From an uncultured Centipeda sp. (GTDB lineage Bacteria > Bacillota > Negativicutes > Selenomonadales > Selenomonadaceae), in NCBI GenBank assembly GCA_905372865.1, contig CAJPQT010000011.1, positions 14,818 to 78,817 on the forward strand: DNA of 64,000 bases. Direction: 5' to 3'. Every line of letters begins with the position of its first letter. Within the stretch, counting starts at the first letter, position 1. Below the pieces are notes generated by a model that was not told the DNA's origin, did not search any database, and saw only the letters and a list, made by a program, of their open reading frames with translations. Of the stretch, positions 31,309 to 41,195 are shown piece after piece. The position numbers and the translations under genes are program-made.

Positions 31309-34300
31309 ATGAGACGGAGAGCGTATATCGGGATTGCTGCAGTCGCGGCAATCCTCGTCTGCGCAGCAGTGCTCATTCACATTGTGCGCGCTCAGGCGTT
31401 CATGACCGAGGCAGGTCGGATGGCTGAGAGTCTCGCAGCAGAGAAGTTGGGGACAACGGTGCACATCGGTGCAGTGGAGATCTGTTCTCTGCATGAACTG
31501 AAGCTGGATGATATTGTGATTTATGATAGGCAGGCGAAGGCTGTCCTCCGTGCCGATGAGGCGCGGGTGACGCTTCGTCTGCTTTCTTTGCTTTCAGCAC
31601 CGGAAACCTCGGTTGATGAAATTCTGCTCACGGGTGCGCACGCGGAGATTGTGCAGCGTGCAGATGGAACGTGGAACTACAGTGATCTTGGCAGGGATGA
31701 TGCGGAGCCGAGCAGTTTCGAGGGACGCATCCGTATGGAGGGGGCGACAGCGACCGTCACTGCAGGTGAGCGCACCTATGAACTGAACGGCATTACAGGT
31801 GCCGTAGATGTTGATCGCAGCGATGTGTCCTATGATCTCACGGGCGCGCTTGCAGGAGTTCCTCTGCATGTGCGCGGCACCTACGTCGGCGGGACACAGG
31901 AACTGTATCTGACAGCGGAGGATGCAGATCTCACACCGCTGCTCAAATTTCTGCCCGAGGGAGCCCTGCCCGAGGAGGTGCAGGTTCATCGTGTGCATGC
32001 GGGTCATGTGGGGCTGAAGCTCCGCCGCACAGACGGGGTGCTGACACTGGATGGACGTGTGGACAGCGCACAGGGAGCAGCGAATATTTACGGAACGGAG
32101 ACACAGCTGAAAAGCTCTGCACTCACGTTTAACGAGCGCTCTCTCTTCCTCGCCGCCACAGCGGAGGCGGCGGGGCAGACAGCGCGTGTCGACGGCACAA
32201 TCCGCTTCGACACGGATGTGCCCTATCTTGATCTCACTTTGCGTGCAAAGGATTTTGCCGTGGATCAAATTCTCCCGAGCAGCTCATACGTGGGGGCTGT
32301 GACGGCGGATGTGCATGTGACGGGGACGTTTGCGGCGCCGATGGCCGAGGGGCATCTCTCGGCGGCGGAGGGGGCCGTCGATGACGTATCTTTCCGCGCG
32401 GCATCCGCGGATGTTTCCTATGCGGATGGGACCATTTCGTTCCATGATCTGACGGCGGAGATCTTTGACGGCAAGCTCTCGGGCGCGGGTGTCTTTGACA
32501 CAAGAGACCAATCCTATACGGCGCATCTCACGGCGGACGGCATTCGGCTCGCGGGGCTGCGTGCGCTTTCGGCAGCCATGCCCGAGGATCTCGACGGCAC
32601 ACTGCGCGCCGATTTTGGCATACACGGACAGGGGGCGGATGCACCTACGGTCTACGGCAGTGCAGAGATGCTCAACGGCAGCTATCGTATGATTCCCGTG
32701 GAACATGCGAATGCGTCCTTTATCCTCCGAGGGAGCGATCTGACGATTGACTTCCTCAGCATGAAGCTCCCCAATGGAACGGAGCTCGGCGTCGAGGGGA
32801 AGGTTATGGGCGGTTCTGCGCTCGACCTGCGTTTCTACGGTGCACATGCGGATCTCTCCCTGCTCAATCGCTTGGATGGGCGTCTCCATTTCTCGGGGCT
32901 GTCGGATTTCACGGGGCAGGTGCACGGCGACATGCACGATCCGCACGTTGAGATGAGCGTCTCGGCGATGAATGGGGATCTCCTGTATCAGCCGTTCGAC
33001 AGTCTGCTCTTTCGTGCGGAGGGATCGCTCTCGGGCATCGGCATCCACGATTTCTCGATGGAGCGCGGTGGGCGTGAGGTATGGCTCGTGAATGGAACCA
33101 TTGGTTTCGCGGGTGAGCGGCGCATCGACCTTCAGATCGATACGATGGGTGCACGCATGGAGGATGTGGCGGCGCTTGTCGCGCCGGATCAGCCGATTAC
33201 GGGCAACATCGACAACATCATAAAGTTCACGGGGACGCTCGACAACCCGCACGCGGTCGGCTATGTTCACTTCTATCGCGGCAGCTATGCGGGCGCTATT
33301 CTCTCGGGTATGGACGGCGACTACTTCCTCGATAACGGCATCATCCGCGTGCAGGTGTTCCACATCTATTCGCCGATGGTGGATATGGTTCTGAACGGTA
33401 CGATTAACACGCTCGGCCTCCTCGACTTCGATGCAGAGGTGCGTGATCTCGATATGAAGCGCTTCGAGCACAAACTGCCCTACGAGGTCTCCGGCCACGG
33501 CGTCTTTAACGGAAAGGTCGGCGGGACAATCTCCCGTCCGATTTTCCGTGGGGAGCTGAAAGCGGATACGATTGTGATGAACGGGGTAGAGCTGAGGGAG
33601 ATCCACAGCTTTGCCCACTATGAAAACGGCATCATCGAGCTGGACGAGACGGGGTTCCGTCAGGGGACGGACGGTTCTGTGACGGCGCGCCTGCACTACG
33701 ATACGGCGACGCGTGCGCTGCGCGGGACGATGAATATTGACCGGATGGATGTGCAGGCACTCCTTGCGCTCGCAAACCAGAAGGAGGATCGTCTCACCGG
33801 GCAGATCACGAGTGTGGTACGTCTGGGCGGCACGCTCGACAATCCGTCGATTTCGCTAACGGGCGAAATCGCGGAGGGGTCGCTTGCCTCCTATCCCGTG
33901 CGTGATGTTGCACTCGATGTCACACTCGCGGACCGCGTGTTGACCGTGCGAAAGCTCGCAGGTGAGCAGGGAGGCGGTTCGTTCTCCGCCGTCGGCACAG
34001 TGGATTTCGACGGCCTCGCGAATGTGGACGTCACAGGGACGGACATTGCTCTCGGGATCTTCACGCGCTTTGCGGGGGTGGAGGAGGATGTGACGGGGAC
34101 GACATCGCTGACCCTGCACATCGGCGGTCATACGCAGAACCCGGAAGCCGATCTGAGGATGACGGCGAAGAATGGCGGCGCACGCGGGGCATCGTTCGAT
34201 GAGCTGACAGGCGAGGCGCAGCTGCGCTCCTCCATCATCCATCTGAACAATCTCACGGTGACGAAGTATATCGACGGCATCGCTTATGCGGCGAGCGCCC

Positions 34301-35634
34301 ATGGGACACTCCCCCTGCGTGCACTCACGGCAGAGCGCAGCGAAAATCTGAGTGCCTACGAGGAGATCAATCTGACGATCGCGCTTGACAATGCGGACCT
34401 CTCCTTGCTGCCGGTCTTCTCCGATCATGTGGAGTGGGCTCTTGGACGTACGGAGGGCAGCCTGAAGCTGCACGGAACCCTCGCCGCCCCGCGTCTGGAC
34501 GGGACGGTGCGCGTTACGGGCGGTGCACTAAAGGTCAAGTATCTCGAGAATCCGGTGACGGATATGCAGATTCAGATCGATGCTCTTGGCGACAGCGTTG
34601 TCGTGCGTTCCTGTACGGGACGCATGGGGGCGGGCAGCTACATGATGACGGGGCACATGGAACTGAGCGGCGTAGAGCCGACGGACTATGACTTCTCGCT
34701 CGTGATGAATGATCTCGCGATCAAGACGACGTTCTTTGACGGACCGCTGAGCGGGTCGCTGCGTCTGACGGAGGATGAGTACTGGGGCGAGACGCTGCCG
34801 AAGCTCGCGGGTACGATCAACATCGACCGAGCCCTTGTCTCCATTCCGTCGATTCCCGATACGAACGACGAGCTCCCGCACATCATCCTCGATGTGGGGC
34901 TGACCGTGGACCGCCATGTACACTTCTTCAGCGCGAACCTCTATGATATCCATCCGTCGGGCTATGTGCATTTCGGCGGCACGACGCATCATCCCCGCAC
35001 GACGGGCTCGATCGGCGTGCGGCGCGGCGACACGGTGAGCTACCTCCGAACGGTGTTCAAGATCCGCGAGGGAACAGCGACCTTCAACCAGATGGAGTCG
35101 TTCCTGCCGGAGATTGCATTCTATGCCGAGGCACGCCTCACGCATACGCGCGTGTTCCTCTCGGCGCATGGACCGCTCGACCATATGGATTTCCGCCTCG
35201 GTTCGAGCCCCGAGATGTCCCAGGAGGAGATCATCCGCATGCTCACCCTGCGCAGTGCCTATCGAAATGGTGAGGGCGGCATTACGGCGGCAGACATTCT
35301 CTCCATTGGCCTGCAGATGAGCATCCTCTCGGAGGTGGAAGACTCCGTGAAGAACTTCCTGCACCTCGATGTATTCCGCCTCTCGAGCGGAAGCGGTGCA
35401 CTCTTTGAGACGAAGGACGATGAGGCGGTTCGCAAAAACGAGAATGAGTACAATATCGAGATCGGCAAATACTTCGGTGACCGTGTGCTCCTGCGCTATG
35501 TACATGGGCTCGGTGCGGCATCGGATCAATACCGCTACGGCATACAGTATGATTTCAGTGACAAATTTGGGATCTCGTATGACCGCGAGGGCTCTGACCA
35601 GCTCATCAGTATGGAGGCAAGGATAAGGTTCTAA
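31309..35634 (+). CDS. tamB: TamB-type translocation/assembly module protein
   Basis: A 1441-residue protein with one N-terminal membrane helix (about residues 6-25), then a very long run of short beta-strand repeats forming the periplasm-spanning groove, and a C-terminal DUF490/TamB domain (roughly 1100-1441) ending 'ISMEARIRF'. TamB-like proteins carry phospholipids between membranes and aid outer-membrane protein insertion. The length is in the usual range. It sits between tolC and bamA. No separate tamA is seen, so BamA may be its outer-membrane partner, as proposed for TamB in lineages lacking TamA. Confidence 0.92.
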   Translation: MRRRAYIGIAAVAAILVCAAVLIHIVRAQAFMTEAGRMAESLAAEKLGTTVHIGAVEICSLHELKLDDIVIYDRQAKAVLRADEARVTLRLLSLLSAPETSVDEILLTGAHAEIVQRADGTWNYSDLGRDDAEPSSFEGRIRMEGATATVTAGERTYELNGITGAVDVDRSDVSYDLTGALAGVPLHVRGTYVGGTQELYLTAEDADLTPLLKFLPEGALPEEVQVHRVHAGHVGLKLRRTDGVLTLDGRVDSAQGAANIYGTETQLKSSALTFNERSLFLAATAEAAGQTARVDGTIRFDTDVPYLDLTLRAKDFAVDQILPSSSYVGAVTADVHVTGTFAAPMAEGHLSAAEGAVDDVSFRAASADVSYADGTISFHDLTAEIFDGKLSGAGVFDTRDQSYTAHLTADGIRLAGLRALSAAMPEDLDGTLRADFGIHGQGADAPTVYGSAEMLNGSYRMIPVEHANASFILRGSDLTIDFLSMKLPNGTELGVEGKVMGGSALDLRFYGAHADLSLLNRLDGRLHFSGLSDFTGQVHGDMHDPHVEMSVSAMNGDLLYQPFDSLLFRAEGSLSGIGIHDFSMERGGREVWLVNGTIGFAGERRIDLQIDTMGARMEDVAALVAPDQPITGNIDNIIKFTGTLDNPHAVGYVHFYRGSYAGAILSGMDGDYFLDNGIIRVQVFHIYSPMVDMVLNGTINTLGLLDFDAEVRDLDMKRFEHKLPYEVSGHGVFNGKVGGTISRPIFRGELKADTIVMNGVELREIHSFAHYENGIIELDETGFRQGTDGSVTARLHYDTATRALRGTMNIDRMDVQALLALANQKEDRLTGQITSVVRLGGTLDNPSISLTGEIAEGSLASYPVRDVALDVTLADRVLTVRKLAGEQGGGSFSAVGTVDFDGLANVDVTGTDIALGIFTRFAGVEEDVTGTTSLTLHIGGHTQNPEADLRMTAKNGGARGASFDELTGEAQLRSSIIHLNNLTVTKYIDGIAYAASAHGTLPLRALTAERSENLSAYEEINLTIALDNADLSLLPVFSDHVEWALGRTEGSLKLHGTLAAPRLDGTVRVTGGALKVKYLENPVTDMQIQIDALGDSVVVRSCTGRMGAGSYMMTGHMELSGVEPTDYDFSLVMNDLAIKTTFFDGPLSGSLRLTEDEYWGETLPKLAGTINIDRALVSIPSIPDTNDELPHIILDVGLTVDRHVHFFSANLYDIHPSGYVHFGGTTHHPRTTGSIGVRRGDTVSYLRTVFKIREGTATFNQMESFLPEIAFYAEARLTHTRVFLSAHGPLDHMDFRLGSSPEMSQEEIIRMLTLRSAYRNGEGGITAADILSIGLQMSILSEVEDSVKNFLHLDVFRLSSGSGALFETKDDEAVRKNENEYNIEIGKYFGDRVLLRYVHGLGAASDQYRYGIQYDFSDKFGISYDREGSDQLISMEARIRF

Positions 35635-35647
35635 AGGAGGTGCGCCG

Positions 35648-36280
35648 GTGTTTTCGGACTATGTAAAAAAACTTTCTGCCATGCAGAAACTGACGCCGAC
35701 AGAAGAGGAGGAGCTCTGGCGCGCCTACAAGGAATGCGGCAATGAGGCGGCGCGGCAGCGGATCATCGAGTCGTATCAGCCGCTTGTCTTCCGTGAGGTC
35801 ATGCCCTATCGTGCTCTGTCTGCTGTTATGGATGCGGTACAGGAGGGAACGGTAGGGTTGATCGAGGCGGTGGAGCGCTATGATCCTTCGCGTGGAGTTG
35901 CATTCAGTCTCTATGCGGTGCATCGTATACGCGGACGGATTCTGGACTTCCTCCGCTGCGAGGGGCAGGTCGATCTGCCCTGCCTCGAGGTCGAGACGGA
36001 GACGCATGAGACGGCGAAGGATCTGCTTGTCGATGTGTGTCCCTCCGTGGCAGAACTCGCGGAGCATCACGCTCTCGTCGGTGTGCTCGGTGCCGCAATG
36101 GAGCGCCTGCCCGCGCACGAGCGTCTCGTGCTCGAGGGCGTGACCATTGGCGGCGCGCGTGCACAGACGATGGCAGAGGCGCTCGGGGTGACATCCGCAC
36201 AGATCTATCGGCTGCAAAAGAATGGGATCCGCCGCATTCGTGGGATGCTCTCTCGATTTATGCATCATTGGCAGAATTAA
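35648..36280 (+). CDS. Sigma-70 family RNA polymerase sigma factor
   Basis: A 210-residue alternative sigma factor. Region 2 covers about residues 15-95 ('AARQRIIESYQPLVFREV', 'AVQEGTVGLIEAVERYDPSRGVAFSLYAVHRIRGRILDFLR') and region 4 about 145-205 ('LPAHERLVLEGVTIGG...QTMAEALGVTSAQIYRLQKNGIRRIR'). Region 2 is closest to SigB/FliA-type group 3 factors. The GTG at 35648 follows AAAGGAGG. It lies between tamB and bamA with a membrane protein gene just after it, so it may control envelope genes; that link is inferred. Confidence 0.85.
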   Translation: MFSDYVKKLSAMQKLTPTEEEELWRAYKECGNEAARQRIIESYQPLVFREVMPYRALSAVMDAVQEGTVGLIEAVERYDPSRGVAFSLYAVHRIRGRILDFLRCEGQVDLPCLEVETETHETAKDLLVDVCPSVAELAEHHALVGVLGAAMERLPAHERLVLEGVTIGGARAQTMAEALGVTSAQIYRLQKNGIRRIRGMLSRFMHHWQN

Positions 36281-36311
36281 CCATTTAGTACCACGTTTTA
36301 ATTTTAACGGC

Positions 36312-36341
36312 TTGAATCCATACCATGGACTGTAGTATAAT
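36312..36341 (+). promoter_or_regulatory. Promoter upstream of the 36363 membrane protein gene
   Basis: TTGAAT (36312-36317), 18-base spacer, TATAAT (36336-36341). It allows bamA and the genes after it to be transcribed independently of tolC-tamB. Confidence 0.65.
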
Positions 36342-36362
36342 CTCGGGAAGGGGGATACGGCG

Positions 36363-36917
36363 ATGGATACGGATCGCAGAGAGCGGGCGAAGTCCATTCG
36401 TGCGGCACGAGACTGGCTCGCGGGAGCGGAAAATGCGCTCGCGGGTGAGGATGATCTCGCGGGAGATCTGAAGCTCATGCTTGCACGTGCAGAGCTTGCA
36501 CGTATTGCTGCGGATCGTCGTGCACGCCTCCGCCGTTGGGCAGCACGGCTTCTGCCGCCGCTGGCCGCAGTGGTGCTCCTCGGATGGTTCGCATGGCAGC
36601 ATATGCCCGCTGAGGATATGATTCCGCACATGGGAGCACAGGAAGCGAATGTGCGGATGGAAACGCCCGCAGCTGTGCCTGCAGCGGAACCTTCGCAGCC
36701 TGCACAGGGGGAGGCACCGCTCTCAGCAGCGGTCCTTCCAACAGAGCCGCCCGCAGAGCGGGCAGCGCCGAAAGAACAGGATACAGCGGCGCAGGCCGCT
36801 GCTGCTGCACCTGTCCCCGTGCATACAGAGGACGCACGGTCTGCATCGCCTTCGCGTATGCCGAGTAGCGATCTGCAGCGTCTCATGCAGGTCGGCGGCA
36901 AAATTTTAAGAGAATAG
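36363..36917 (+). CDS. Single-pass membrane protein, candidate anti-sigma factor or envelope adaptor
   Basis: A 184-residue protein of unknown family. Residues 1-56 are charged and helical (cytoplasmic), 58-77 form one membrane helix (LLPPLAAVVLLGWFAW), and the rest is Ala/Pro/Glu-rich periplasmic linker ending in a short 'SSDLQRLMQVGGKILRE' helix. This N-in layout directly after a sigma factor resembles anti-sigma factors, but no known zinc or anti-sigma motif is present. The ATG at 36363 follows GGGAAGGGGG. It has its own promoter and precedes bamA. Confidence 0.6.
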   Translation: MDTDRRERAKSIRAARDWLAGAENALAGEDDLAGDLKLMLARAELARIAADRRARLRRWAARLLPPLAAVVLLGWFAWQHMPAEDMIPHMGAQEANVRMETPAAVPAAEPSQPAQGEAPLSAAVLPTEPPAERAAPKEQDTAAQAAAAAPVPVHTEDARSASPSRMPSSDLQRLMQVGGKILRE

Positions 36918-36988
36918 TTGATCTGCCCCCGTATCATGCGGCGGGTTTGAAACAGCGCCCTTGTGCGCACGTCTAGGAGGTTTCGCCT

Positions 36989-38911
36989 TTGAACAGCAAG
37001 AAATACCAGAGACTCACACTCGCCGTTGCCCTTGGTATGGGGGCCTCTGCATTGGCTCTGCCGCATGGTTTCGCCGCAGAGGAGAATGCAGAGACCGCGG
37101 TTATGTCCGCTGCTGCGGCAGATGCACCCGCACCGCGTGATGCGGCGACAGATGCGGATGCTGCGGCTGCTCCGGCGCTGACGGCGACCGCTGCTCCCTC
37201 GACCTCGGATGAGCGTGCTGCCGCTTGGGCGGCCAAGCGTCCTGCCGAGAACGAGATCTCCAACTATCTTGCGGCACAGGTCGGCAAGACGATCGTGGAG
37301 ATCAACTTCACCGGTGCGACGGAGGCAACGGAAAAGGCTGCGCGGGCAGCGCTTGCCATGCATGTGGGCGATGCCGTGACGGAAGAAGGCCTCGTGAAGG
37401 ATCGTGACGCGATCTATGCAACGGGCTATTTCTACGATCTCTACCCGATGTTTGAGCAGATCCCCGAGGGGGTCGTCCTGACCTACAATGTGCTCGAGAA
37501 CCCAGAGCTCAAGGAAGTGAAGATCGAGGGGAATACAGTCGAGTCAACGGAAACGCTGATGGGGCTCGTTACGGTCAAGAACGGTGAATTGCTGAACGCG
37601 CGCACCTTGCAGGAGAATGTGCAGGCGATCCAGGAGAAGTACCGCGCAGACGGCTATATTCTCGCGAAGATCACGGATCTCAACATCGCGCAGGACGGTA
37701 CGCTGACGATCAAGATCAGCGAGGGTGTGCTCGAGGGCTACAAGGTCAAGGGCAACAAGAAGACGAAGGAGCATGTTATTCTCCGTGAAATGCGTCAGAA
37801 GGTCGGCGAGCCGTTCAACGCGAATCAGGCACGCCGCAGCATGCAGCGCGTTTATAACCTCGGCTTCTTCGAGGATGTCAATGTCAAGATGAATCCCGGT
37901 GTCGAGCCGAATGCGGTCATCATGGAGCTCGATGTCAAGGAGAAGCGTACGGGCTCATTCGGCATCGGTGCGGGCTATTCGAGTTCGGACGGCATGGTCG
38001 GCACGGTGAGTGTCAGCGATACGAATTTCCGCGGCATGGGCGATACGATCAGCATCAGCTACGAGATGAGCGGCGATGATACGGATGCGCGCGGCTATAC
38101 GTTTATGTATCGCCGTCCGTGGCTCGACAAGAAGGAGACGGCGGGCACGCTTCGTGTCTACAATCGCACGTACGAGTACGATGACTACGATGAGAACGGC
38201 AACCACAAGGAATCCTTTATGCGCAAATACTCCGGCGGTGAGTTTACGCTGAGCCGTCCCATGAGCGAGTATTCGACGAACTTTGTCACACTGCGCAACC
38301 GCAAGGATAAATACGTCAAGCATACGGAGATTGGAAATGCGGGGGACCGCAGCAGGAACAGCGGGTGGATCCACGATAATTTTGGTACGACCCGCAGCAT
38401 CACACTCGAGCATGTGACGGATACGCGCGACAATATTTACGAACCGACGACGGGGGCACGCGCCTCTCTCTCGGCGGAGTTCGCGGGCTTCGGCGGTGAT
38501 TTCTCCTATCAGAAGTACATCGCAGGAGATGCACACTATCTCAAAGCGGGACGCGCACAGGTCTTTGTCATTCGCGGTCAGTACGGTATCAGTAAGGGGA
38601 CGATCTCCGAGTACAGTCAGTTCCGCGTCGGCGGGCAGGATACCATCCGCGGCTATCGTGAGGATCAGTTCCGTGGGACACGCATGGCTCTCGCCTCGCT
38701 CGAGTACCGTTTCCCGATCGTGTCCAAGGTGACGGGCGCGCTCTTTACAGACTACGGCGGAGCATGGACGAGCGGCTTTATGCCAGAGCATCTGCACGGG
38801 AGCGTGGGTATCGGCCTCGGCCTCAACACGCCGATCGGGCCGTTGCGTCTTGACTACGGCCGTGGCTCGCAGGGCGGCCGCGTGCACTTCCGCGTCGGCG
38901 GCACGTTCTGA
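36989..38911 (+). CDS. bamA: Outer-membrane protein assembly factor BamA
   Basis: A 640-residue Omp85 protein: signal peptide (about 1-31), an Ala-rich linker, POTRA domains from about 88 to 325 (space for about three rather than the five of E. coli), then the 16-strand barrel with the conserved VRGY/IRGY-like 'DTIRGYREDQFRG' loop-6 motif and a terminal aromatic GGTF. It inserts beta-barrel proteins into the outer membrane. The TTG at 36989 follows TAGGAGG. The stop TGA overlaps the next ATG. Confidence 0.95.
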   Translation: MNSKKYQRLTLAVALGMGASALALPHGFAAEENAETAVMSAAAADAPAPRDAATDADAAAAPALTATAAPSTSDERAAAWAAKRPAENEISNYLAAQVGKTIVEINFTGATEATEKAARAALAMHVGDAVTEEGLVKDRDAIYATGYFYDLYPMFEQIPEGVVLTYNVLENPELKEVKIEGNTVESTETLMGLVTVKNGELLNARTLQENVQAIQEKYRADGYILAKITDLNIAQDGTLTIKISEGVLEGYKVKGNKKTKEHVILREMRQKVGEPFNANQARRSMQRVYNLGFFEDVNVKMNPGVEPNAVIMELDVKEKRTGSFGIGAGYSSSDGMVGTVSVSDTNFRGMGDTISISYEMSGDDTDARGYTFMYRRPWLDKKETAGTLRVYNRTYEYDDYDENGNHKESFMRKYSGGEFTLSRPMSEYSTNFVTLRNRKDKYVKHTEIGNAGDRSRNSGWIHDNFGTTRSITLEHVTDTRDNIYEPTTGARASLSAEFAGFGGDFSYQKYIAGDAHYLKAGRAQVFVIRGQYGISKGTISEYSQFRVGGQDTIRGYREDQFRGTRMALASLEYRFPIVSKVTGALFTDYGGAWTSGFMPEHLHGSVGIGLGLNTPIGPLRLDYGRGSQGGRVHFRVGGTF

Positions 38912-40221
38912 TGAAAGCGGCGCATCTCTTTGTGTGCGCCCGCACATTCGTGCTTCTCTTCTTTGCCGTTTTGGGGCTGTACGCCCATACATGTGCCGCA
39001 GCGTCCTCCCGTGTGGAGGAGACTGCGGCTATTGTCATGGGAAAGCAGCAGATTCCCTCCATCGTGCGTGCACGCATGGAGCACACCGTTGCCGCAATCG
39101 CGGCAGAGCGCATGGAAGGACGCGCAGTGGCGGACATTTCGGCGGCGGAGGAGGCGGAGATCATCGGCACGGTCTTTGATCGGCTGCTCGTCGGCTATAC
39201 GGTGACGGGGGTTGTGGTGCGCCCCGCGCAGCGTACCGAGGTGGAGATCTGCCTTGCACCGTGGACGGATACCATTCGGAGTGTTCAGGTGGATACGACG
39301 ATCGAGGGGATGCCGCCCGCAGTAGAGGAACTCGTGCGCAGTGATCTTGCAGATGTCAGCACCGTCTTTTCGGATGCGCTCGCAGGGCTGCCCGTCGCGG
39401 CGGCGGACTGGGCGACAGGCGCGCTGAAACGCAGTCTGGCCTCATATATGGATACGCACTTGCCGGAGTTTCGCGCGGACTACGATATTGATGTTGATGA
39501 AGCTGCGCGCGTACATCTGACGGTCTATCCGCGTCTGCCCGTCGTGCGGACGGTCGATCTCTCCATGCGTTCGGACACCGTTCCGAACGTTGCACTGCTC
39601 TCGCGGCGTGCAGCAATGGAGGCAGCGGTGAATCACCTCGTCGGTGTGCCGGTCGACTTCGTCGCACGCCACCGCACCGTATTTGAGCAGCAGCTCGCGG
39701 ACGGACTGGACACAACGGCGGAGTTTCGTCGGCTGCATCTCACGTCGCGCGTGACGATCACACCGGCAGAGCGCATGGCGGTCATGAGCCGGACAGATAC
39801 GACGCGCTATCGTCTGCGCCTGACGGGCTGGGCCGACATCGGCCGTGCGGGAGAGCAGCCCGGCGGCGAGCGGCGTGATCTGCATGTGCGCCTGCACGCG
39901 GGACAGATGATAAGTGCGCGCGATGAGGTCTATGTGGAGACGGATGCAGCGCCCGAGGATGTGCGGTTTGATTGGCGTGTGGGCTATGCGCGCGCCCTGT
40001 TTCCCCGTTTGACAGGGGAACTGCGCTATGATCTGCGCGAGGACCGGCTGTCACTGGCGGGGCATTATGAGCTCCATCCGCGCTGGCTCCTGCGCTATGA
40101 GAAGTGGACGGGTACGGGCGCATGGGAGTGGGAGCTGCGGTACAAGCTGCATGACTTCATGAGCATTGCGGGCATGGTGGACCGCAATGACGCATGGCTG
40201 CGCCTGATCGGACATTTTTGA
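38911..40221 (+). CDS. Unrecognised secreted protein with C-terminal barrel-like strands, coupled to bamA
   Basis: A 436-residue protein with a signal peptide (about 1-31, ending TCAAAS). The middle contains segments with a strand-helix-helix-strand rhythm that resemble POTRA repeats ('TIRSVQVDTTIEGMPP', 'PVVRTVDLSMRSD'). From about residue 300 alternating amphipathic strands run to a C-terminal F (RLIGHF), the signature of an outer-membrane barrel. Start and bamA stop overlap (TGATG), so it is made with BamA. It could be a small BamA/TamA-like assembly helper. No known family recognised. Confidence 0.65.
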   Translation: MKAAHLFVCARTFVLLFFAVLGLYAHTCAAASSRVEETAAIVMGKQQIPSIVRARMEHTVAAIAAERMEGRAVADISAAEEAEIIGTVFDRLLVGYTVTGVVVRPAQRTEVEICLAPWTDTIRSVQVDTTIEGMPPAVEELVRSDLADVSTVFSDALAGLPVAAADWATGALKRSLASYMDTHLPEFRADYDIDVDEAARVHLTVYPRLPVVRTVDLSMRSDTVPNVALLSRRAAMEAAVNHLVGVPVDFVARHRTVFEQQLADGLDTTAEFRRLHLTSRVTITPAERMAVMSRTDTTRYRLRLTGWADIGRAGEQPGGERRDLHVRLHAGQMISARDEVYVETDAAPEDVRFDWRVGYARALFPRLTGELRYDLREDRLSLAGHYELHPRWLLRYEKWTGTGAWEWELRYKLHDFMSIAGMVDRNDAWLRLIGHF

Positions 40222-40232
40222 GGAGAGGAGGG

Positions 40233-41195
40233 ATGAGGACGGTGAAGCGGATCTCGATCGTGGTTCCGGTCTACAACGAGGAGGAGAATATCGCGCATTT
40301 CGTGCAGTCTGTGACTGCGGTCATGGAGCAGCTTCCATACACGTATGAGATGCTCTTTATCGACGACGGCTCACGCGACCGCAGTCGAGAGATCCTGCTG
40401 GAACTTGGCACACGCGATCCGCGCGTGCAGTCGATCTTTCTGGCGCGCAATTCTGGGCATCAGCTCGCGCTTACCTGCGGCATCGACCATGCGGACGGAG
40501 ATGCGGTCATCACCATGGACGGCGATCTGCAGCATCCGCCGGAACTCCTGCCGGTTCTGCTTGCAAAATGGGAGGAAGGTTATGATATCGTCCAGACGGT
40601 GCGCCTCACGACGGAGGGCGCATCGCTCTTCAAACGGCTGACCTCGAAATACTATTACCGACTGCTCAATGCCCTCTCGGATGTGGAGATCCAGGAGGGC
40701 GGATCGGACTTTCGCCTGATGGACCGCAAAGCCGTGCTCGCTCTGCGCCGCTATCGGGAGCACGCGCGCTTTATCCGCGGCATCGTCGGTGCGATGGGCT
40801 TTCGCAGGACAACGGTGGAGTTCGTGGCGCATGAGCGCTTTGCGGGACAGTCAAAATTCTCCCTGCACAAGATGATCTCGTTTGCACTGGACGGCATCCT
40901 CGCCTACTCGGTGCAGCCTCTGCGCGTGGCGTTCTATGCAGGAGTGCTGTCTGCGCTGCTGGCCGTTCTGCTCTTCCTCCACGTCCTCTTTGAGACGCTG
41001 AGCGGGGCGACGGTACCAGGGTGGTCGACGATCGTGGTGTGCAGCCTTTTCTTCGGCGGCATGCAGATGATGCTGCTCGGCATCTGCGGTGAGTATATCG
41101 CACGCATTCTGCAAGAGGTGAAAAATCGGCCGCTCTATTTGATCGCGTGCGATAATCGCCATCGGAGCGGACAGCGGGAGGAGGAAAGCGAATGA
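40233..41195 (+). CDS. Glycosyltransferase family 2 (GtrB/ArnC/DPM1-like) with C-terminal membrane helices
   Basis: A 320-residue enzyme: ISIVVPVYNEEENI and FIDDGSRDRSREIL form the nucleotide-sugar site, 'TMDGDLQHPPE' the metal motif, and two C-terminal membrane helices (about 225-300) anchor it. Such enzymes load a sugar onto undecaprenyl phosphate at the cytoplasmic face. The ATG at 40233 follows GAGGAGAGGAGG. It overlaps the ArnT-like gene by four bases, so the pair probably makes and then transfers a lipid-linked sugar to lipid A or another envelope glycan. Confidence 0.9.
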   Translation: MRTVKRISIVVPVYNEEENIAHFVQSVTAVMEQLPYTYEMLFIDDGSRDRSREILLELGTRDPRVQSIFLARNSGHQLALTCGIDHADGDAVITMDGDLQHPPELLPVLLAKWEEGYDIVQTVRLTTEGASLFKRLTSKYYYRLLNALSDVEIQEGGSDFRLMDRKAVLALRRYREHARFIRGIVGAMGFRRTTVEFVAHERFAGQSKFSLHKMISFALDGILAYSVQPLRVAFYAGVLSALLAVLLFLHVLFETLSGATVPGWSTIVVCSLFFGGMQMMLLGICGEYIARILQEVKNRPLYLIACDNRHRSGQREEESE

